From positions 372,001 to 436,000 of the forward strand of contig NZ_JAAAMU010000006.1 in assembly GCF_009909195.1 (NCBI RefSeq): a stretch of 64,000 nt of DNA. Direction: 5' to 3'. The notes below the pieces were generated by a model that had not been told where the DNA came from, did no database searches, and worked only from the letters and a program-made list of their open reading frames with translations. A program made the position numbers and the translations under genes. Shown here one piece after another: positions 60,947 to 64,000 of this stretch. The stretch comes from Paenibacillus sacheonensis (GTDB taxonomy: Bacteria > Bacillota > Bacilli > Paenibacillales > Paenibacillaceae). Position 1 is the first letter of the stretch. Every line of letters starts with the position of its first letter.

Positions 60947-61053
60947 CAAAGGTATACACTTATCTATGTAAGCAAGAGAACACAGCGGAATACAAAAAAG
61001 TTCAGCAAGCACGGCGTAACACGGCAAACCCCAAATTCGAGGAGGCTATTCTA

Positions 61054-62253
61054 ATGACGACGACAAACCAAGCCCATCAAGCCAACCAAGCAGCGCAATC
61101 CAGCCAAACACCCCTTTCCGGTTCCGAGATCCGCCCCTTCCGCATTCAAATCGCCCAAGCGGAATTGGACGATCTGAAGCAGCGCTTGGCGAATACGCGA
61201 TGGCTCAACGGCGCACAAGGCTCGGACTGGAAATACGGCGTAGCCAAGGCATATCTGAAGGATCTCGTCGGCTATTGGCACGACAGCTACGACTGGCGCA
61301 AGTTCGAGGCGCGCTTGAACGAATATCCGCAATACGTCACGAACATCGACGGGGCCGACATTCATTTCATGCACGTTACCTCCCCCGAGCCGAATGCCGT
61401 ACCGCTCATCCTGACGCATGGATTCCCGAGCTCGATCGCCGAGTTCCTCGACGTCATCGGTCCGCTAACCAACCCGCGCGCCTACGGCGGAGACCCGGCC
61501 GATGCCTTCCATCTCGTCATTCCGTCCGTACCCGGCTACGGATTCTCGGGCTCGAGCCTGGAGGAAGGCTGGAACATCACCCGCATTGCGCAAGCTTGGA
61601 ATGAACTCATGGGCCGCCTGGGGTATGACGCGTATGGCTCGCACGGCAGCGATCTCGGCGCGCTCGTCTCCAGAGAACTGGGCTTGATCAAGCCGCAGGG
61701 ACTGCTCGCGATTCACGTGCTTCAGCTCTTCTCCTTCCCTTCCGGCGATCCGGCGGAGATGGCGAACCTAACCGAGGAAGACGGCAAAAGGCTGCAGTTC
61801 CTCGCGAACTTCCATGAGCGCGCCGGCTTCAACGCCATTCAATCGACTCGGCCGCAGACGTTGTCTTACGGTCTCGCGGACTCGCCGGTCGGCCAACTGG
61901 CTTGGATCGCCGAACTGTTTAACGGTTTCGGAGACCATATCGACTTCATCGATCGCGATTCGCTGCTTACGAATACGATGATTTATTGGCTCACGAATAC
62001 AATGGAATCGGCCGCGCGCCTGTACTACGAGAACGCGCATCTGCCAAGCCCTTCTGCCCGGGAAGTGAATGCCTCGCCAACCGGAATCGCCGTATTCGGC
62101 AACGATTTCAAGTCGATCGGCCTCTTTGCCAGACGGGACAACTCGAATATCGTTCAATGGTCGGAGTTCGAGCGCGGCACGCATTTTGCAGCCTACGACG
62201 AGCCTCGGCTTCTGGCCTCCGAGCTTCAAAGCTTCTTCCGCCGCTTCCGATAG
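61054..62253 (+). CDS. epoxide-hydrolase-family alpha/beta hydrolase (EHN type)
   Basis: A 399-residue protein with the epoxide-hydrolase N-terminal (EHN) cap (ISQAELDDLKQRLANTRWLN-like; YEDWRKFE-like YDWRKFEARLNEYPQYVTNI) followed by the hydrolase core: oxyanion HGFPSS, nucleophile elbow YGSHGSDLGALVSREL (Asp), NTMIYWLTNTMESAARLYYE for the lid tyrosines, and a C-terminal GTHFAAYDEPRLLASE with the catalytic His. Cytoplasmic. GAGGAGG eight bases upstream. The natural substrate cannot be named. Confidence 0.88.
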   Translation: MTTTNQAHQANQAAQSSQTPLSGSEIRPFRIQIAQAELDDLKQRLANTRWLNGAQGSDWKYGVAKAYLKDLVGYWHDSYDWRKFEARLNEYPQYVTNIDGADIHFMHVTSPEPNAVPLILTHGFPSSIAEFLDVIGPLTNPRAYGGDPADAFHLVIPSVPGYGFSGSSLEEGWNITRIAQAWNELMGRLGYDAYGSHGSDLGALVSRELGLIKPQGLLAIHVLQLFSFPSGDPAEMANLTEEDGKRLQFLANFHERAGFNAIQSTRPQTLSYGLADSPVGQLAWIAELFNGFGDHIDFIDRDSLLTNTMIYWLTNTMESAARLYYENAHLPSPSAREVNASPTGIAVFGNDFKSIGLFARRDNSNIVQWSEFERGTHFAAYDEPRLLASELQSFFRRFR

Positions 62254-62420
62254 TCGTTACCGCTCGCTGTACAGGCCGCTTCGCCGGCCTTTTTTCCATA
62301 TCGGCCTCTCGAAAACCGTTCTGCTTCTAAAGGGCATTCCCATCCAAGCGTAGAATCTTGGTAGTAGTGATCCGGGCGAATCGGCATGCGCCCGACCGTT
62401 ACACCAAGGAGGATTCCATC

Positions 62421-63347
62421 TTGAAATTGGACCGTTTGTTGGCGATTACGATGACCTTGCTTAATCAACCTCGCGTGAGCGCAACGGCTTTGGCCGAGCG
62501 TTTCGAAGTGTCTCTGCGAACGATCTACCGGGATATGGACGCCATCAACCAATCGGGCATCCCGATCGTGTCCTATCCCGGTGCGGATGGGGGCTATGAA
62601 ATCATGTCCAGCTACCGAATCGACAAGCAAGTGCTGACGCTCGACGACTTCGCGTCGATCTATACGGCCCTTCGCGGTATTCGAACCGCGACGGACAGCG
62701 AGGAGGATCATGAGCTGCTCGACAAAATCGGGGCGATGATTCCGGGCATGGCTGGGTCCGCTCCGACCGAAAGATCCAAGATCGATCTCGACTTCAAGCC
62801 GACGCCGAACGATAAGGAAAAATTCGCCCCTTTGCATGAGGCTATCAAAAACCTGCAGTTGGTGCAGTTTGCCTACTTGAACAATAACGGTCAAGAATCC
62901 GAACGCACGGTAGAACCGATGGGGCTCTATTTGAAAGGGTATGTCTGGTACTTCTACGGCTACTGCCTGCTGCGGTCCGAGCTGCGCAACTTCCGGTTAT
63001 CCCGCATCCTCCGCCTTCAGGTGCTGCCGGAGACATTCGTCCGGCGAAATTACTCGCTTCAGGACATCGAGAAGCAGTTCATGAGCCGGGCGGACTTTTC
63101 CAAAGTGAAGGTGCTGCTGCATTTTCATCCCTCCGCGAGGACGCGCGTACTGGATGAATTCGGTTTCGACCAGATTCATGACAACGAGGATGGAACATTG
63201 ACGGTCCATGCCAACTATTCTTCTACGGCCCGCGCCACCCAGACGGTGCTTAGCTATGGCAGTCAGGTAACGGCAGCCGAACCGCCGGAATTCATCGAGG
63301 AGTTGAAGAAACACATACGTGCCATGGCCGCGAAATACGGTGTCTAG
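62421..63347 (+). CDS. WYL-domain transcriptional regulator (DeoR-like HTH)
   Basis: A 308-residue YafY-type regulator: an HTH_11 winged helix (RLLAITMTLLNQPRVSATAL; FEVSLRTIYRDMDAINQSG; YPGADGGYEI), then a WYL domain (LQLVQFAYLNNNGQESERTV; GLYLKGYVWYFYGYCLLRSE) and a C-terminal WCX extension. WYL domains bind small ligands or nucleic acids and are common in phage-defence and metabolic regulators. TTG start at 62421 set by AGGAGG eight bases upstream; the longer frame is rejected. It lies 168 bases behind the hydrolase and may control it. Confidence 0.85.
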   Translation: MKLDRLLAITMTLLNQPRVSATALAERFEVSLRTIYRDMDAINQSGIPIVSYPGADGGYEIMSSYRIDKQVLTLDDFASIYTALRGIRTATDSEEDHELLDKIGAMIPGMAGSAPTERSKIDLDFKPTPNDKEKFAPLHEAIKNLQLVQFAYLNNNGQESERTVEPMGLYLKGYVWYFYGYCLLRSELRNFRLSRILRLQVLPETFVRRNYSLQDIEKQFMSRADFSKVKVLLHFHPSARTRVLDEFGFDQIHDNEDGTLTVHANYSSTARATQTVLSYGSQVTAAEPPEFIEELKKHIRAMAAKYGV

Positions 63348-63383
63348 GAAGCCCTCCGCACCGCTTTACTTCACCTAAATTTG

Positions 63384-63412
63384 GTATATCCCCTTCATTC
63401 CGGGACATACTC
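63384..63412 (+). promoter_or_regulatory. sigma-G-like (forespore) promoter of the gerA-type gene
   Basis: GTATA (63384-63388), 17-bp spacer and CATACTC (63406-63412), against the sigma-G consensus GHATR-N17/18-CATnnTA: only the last position differs. A transcription start near 63419 leaves room for GAGG ten bases before the ATG at 63447. Forespore expression is established for gerA operons. Confidence 0.6.
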
Positions 63413-63446
63413 CTCATATCAATGATGATGCAGAGGATGAACCGCA

Positions 63447-64000
63447 ATGAACCAGCAGATTCAGAAGCTCCGGGATCAATTTTCGGAAAATGATGATTTC
63501 TTCATGCTTCAAGATTCGTTCCTTGGCACGCCGGTCGTCCTCTTGGGGCTGAAATCTCTAATCGATGTCGTGCCTATGAAGCTCAGCTTGCAAACGTATC
63601 ATGCCGCCGCCATAGAATCCCATATCACGCTCGATGCATTCAAAAAAGTCCTCGGGGAAGCCGACGAGGCAGTCGGCGCCCATGAGATCTATGGCAGCAT
63701 TCTCAACGGAAAGCTATTCATTTATTTCGAGGCCGACGATTCCTTCGTCATCATGGACCCTATCCCAAGGGCGCTTAACCGATCCATAGAAACGCCGATT
63801 AACGAGAATGTCATGCAAGGCTCCCAGTCCGCGTTCACCGAGGATATCGCAACCAACGTCGGCTTGGTACGCAAGCAGCTTCAGTCCGACCATTTGCGGG
63901 TGCATACGCATACCATCGGAACGGAGGAAGCCAAGGATGTCGCGCTCGTCTATTACGAAGGCCGTGCCGATATGGACTTTATTCGAAGAATAGAACGCCA
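63447..64000 (+). CDS. spore germination receptor A-subunit, truncated by the window edge
   Basis: Open from ATG 63447 to the end of the window (184 codons seen). The first ~100 residues (MNQQIQKLRDQFSEND; DSFVIMDPIPRALNRSIETP) lead into the GerA family signature: INENVMQGSQSAFTEDIATN, VGLVRKQLQSDHLRV and DVALVYYEGRADMDFIRRIE. In GerAA-type proteins this N-terminal cytoplasmic domain precedes a membrane core. Germinant receptors detect amino acids or sugars in dormant spores. Confirms a spore-forming host. The membrane part lies outside the window. Confidence 0.88.
   Translation, partial: MNQQIQKLRDQFSENDDFFMLQDSFLGTPVVLLGLKSLIDVVPMKLSLQTYHAAAIESHITLDAFKKVLGEADEAVGAHEIYGSILNGKLFIYFEADDSFVIMDPIPRALNRSIETPINENVMQGSQSAFTEDIATNVGLVRKQLQSDHLRVHTHTIGTEEAKDVALVYYEGRADMDFIRRIER

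Noticed and set aside
60803..61027. 74-codon minus-strand frame next to the 52-bp repeats
   Set aside because: Covers the last repeat unit and a hairpin; composition is not protein-like.

Overview
The window looks like chromosome of an endospore-forming, Gram-positive soil bacterium of the Paenibacillus/Cohnella type (family Paenibacillaceae, Bacillota). The reasons are: strong AGGAGG-type ribosome sites, TTG/GTG starts, a GerA-type germinant receptor gene behind a sigma-G-like promoter at the right edge, an S-layer-homology (SLH) surface protein, a GlpP antiterminator, MsmX/UgpC-type sugar importers and CcpA-like cre sites. I see no rRNA, tRNA, CRISPR array, prophage or intact insertion sequence. 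The genus is an inference from gene content.

Left part (1-14.6 kb): an ECF sigma/anti-sigma pair; a small lipoprotein; an ArsR regulator divergent from an MFS exporter, the latter preceded by an unlisted 30-codon leader gene whose stop overlaps the exporter start; an O-antigen-ligase-like polymerase next to a 1642-residue SLH surface protein; a small DNA-binding protein; a P-loop kinase/DinB pair; and a secreted protein gene interrupted by an in-frame TGA.

14.8-28 kb, almost all on the minus strand: a carbohydrate/phosphodiester block. A metallophosphoesterase and GlpP lie upstream of a textbook terminator, followed by a binding protein, HAD phosphatase, ABC ATPase, two permeases and a glycerophosphodiester phosphodiesterase. 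This reads as a GlpP-antiterminated glycerophosphodiester / glycerol-3-phosphate uptake operon. Upstream are a GH127 arabinofuranosidase-type enzyme with a Cof-type HAD phosphatase, a LacI regulator and an SGNH hydrolase.

28-46 kb: acetyltransferase, a D-aspartate-ligase-like ATP-grasp enzyme, a 900-residue tandem-duplicated altronate/galactarate dehydratase-family protein behind a 13/14 cre site, TerC, a heterodimeric ABC exporter with one degenerate ATP site, a two-domain VOC protein, an orphan ParB-like protein with a Gly/Ala-rich linker, a TIM-barrel sugar isomerase, UspA, and a MerR-SDR operon with a 19-bp-spacer promoter.

46-64 kb: a WbsX/GH99-like gene downstream of a second sugar ABC importer that lacks its own ATPase; DoxX divergent from a SigJ/ECF41-like sigma factor; a methyltransferase; a class D beta-lactamase; a MocR-type regulator; a fused permease-binding-protein importer with a CBS-containing ATPase (OpuC/EgtUV type); an epoxide-hydrolase-family enzyme; a WYL regulator; and the start of a gerA-type gene.

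The most distinctive non-coding content is repetitive: three copies of a ~225-bp intergenic element (12.6, 30.7, 34.1 kb), five exact-period 52-bp tandem units (60.59-60.85 kb), and a GC-rich cluster combining a ~120-bp inverted repeat with ~98-bp direct repeats (47.9-48.5 kb). I did not find a clearly new multi-gene defence or biosynthetic system. The best candidates for new biology are the GlpP-gated transport operon, the 225-bp repeat family, the duplicated dehydratase and the TGA-interrupted gene.
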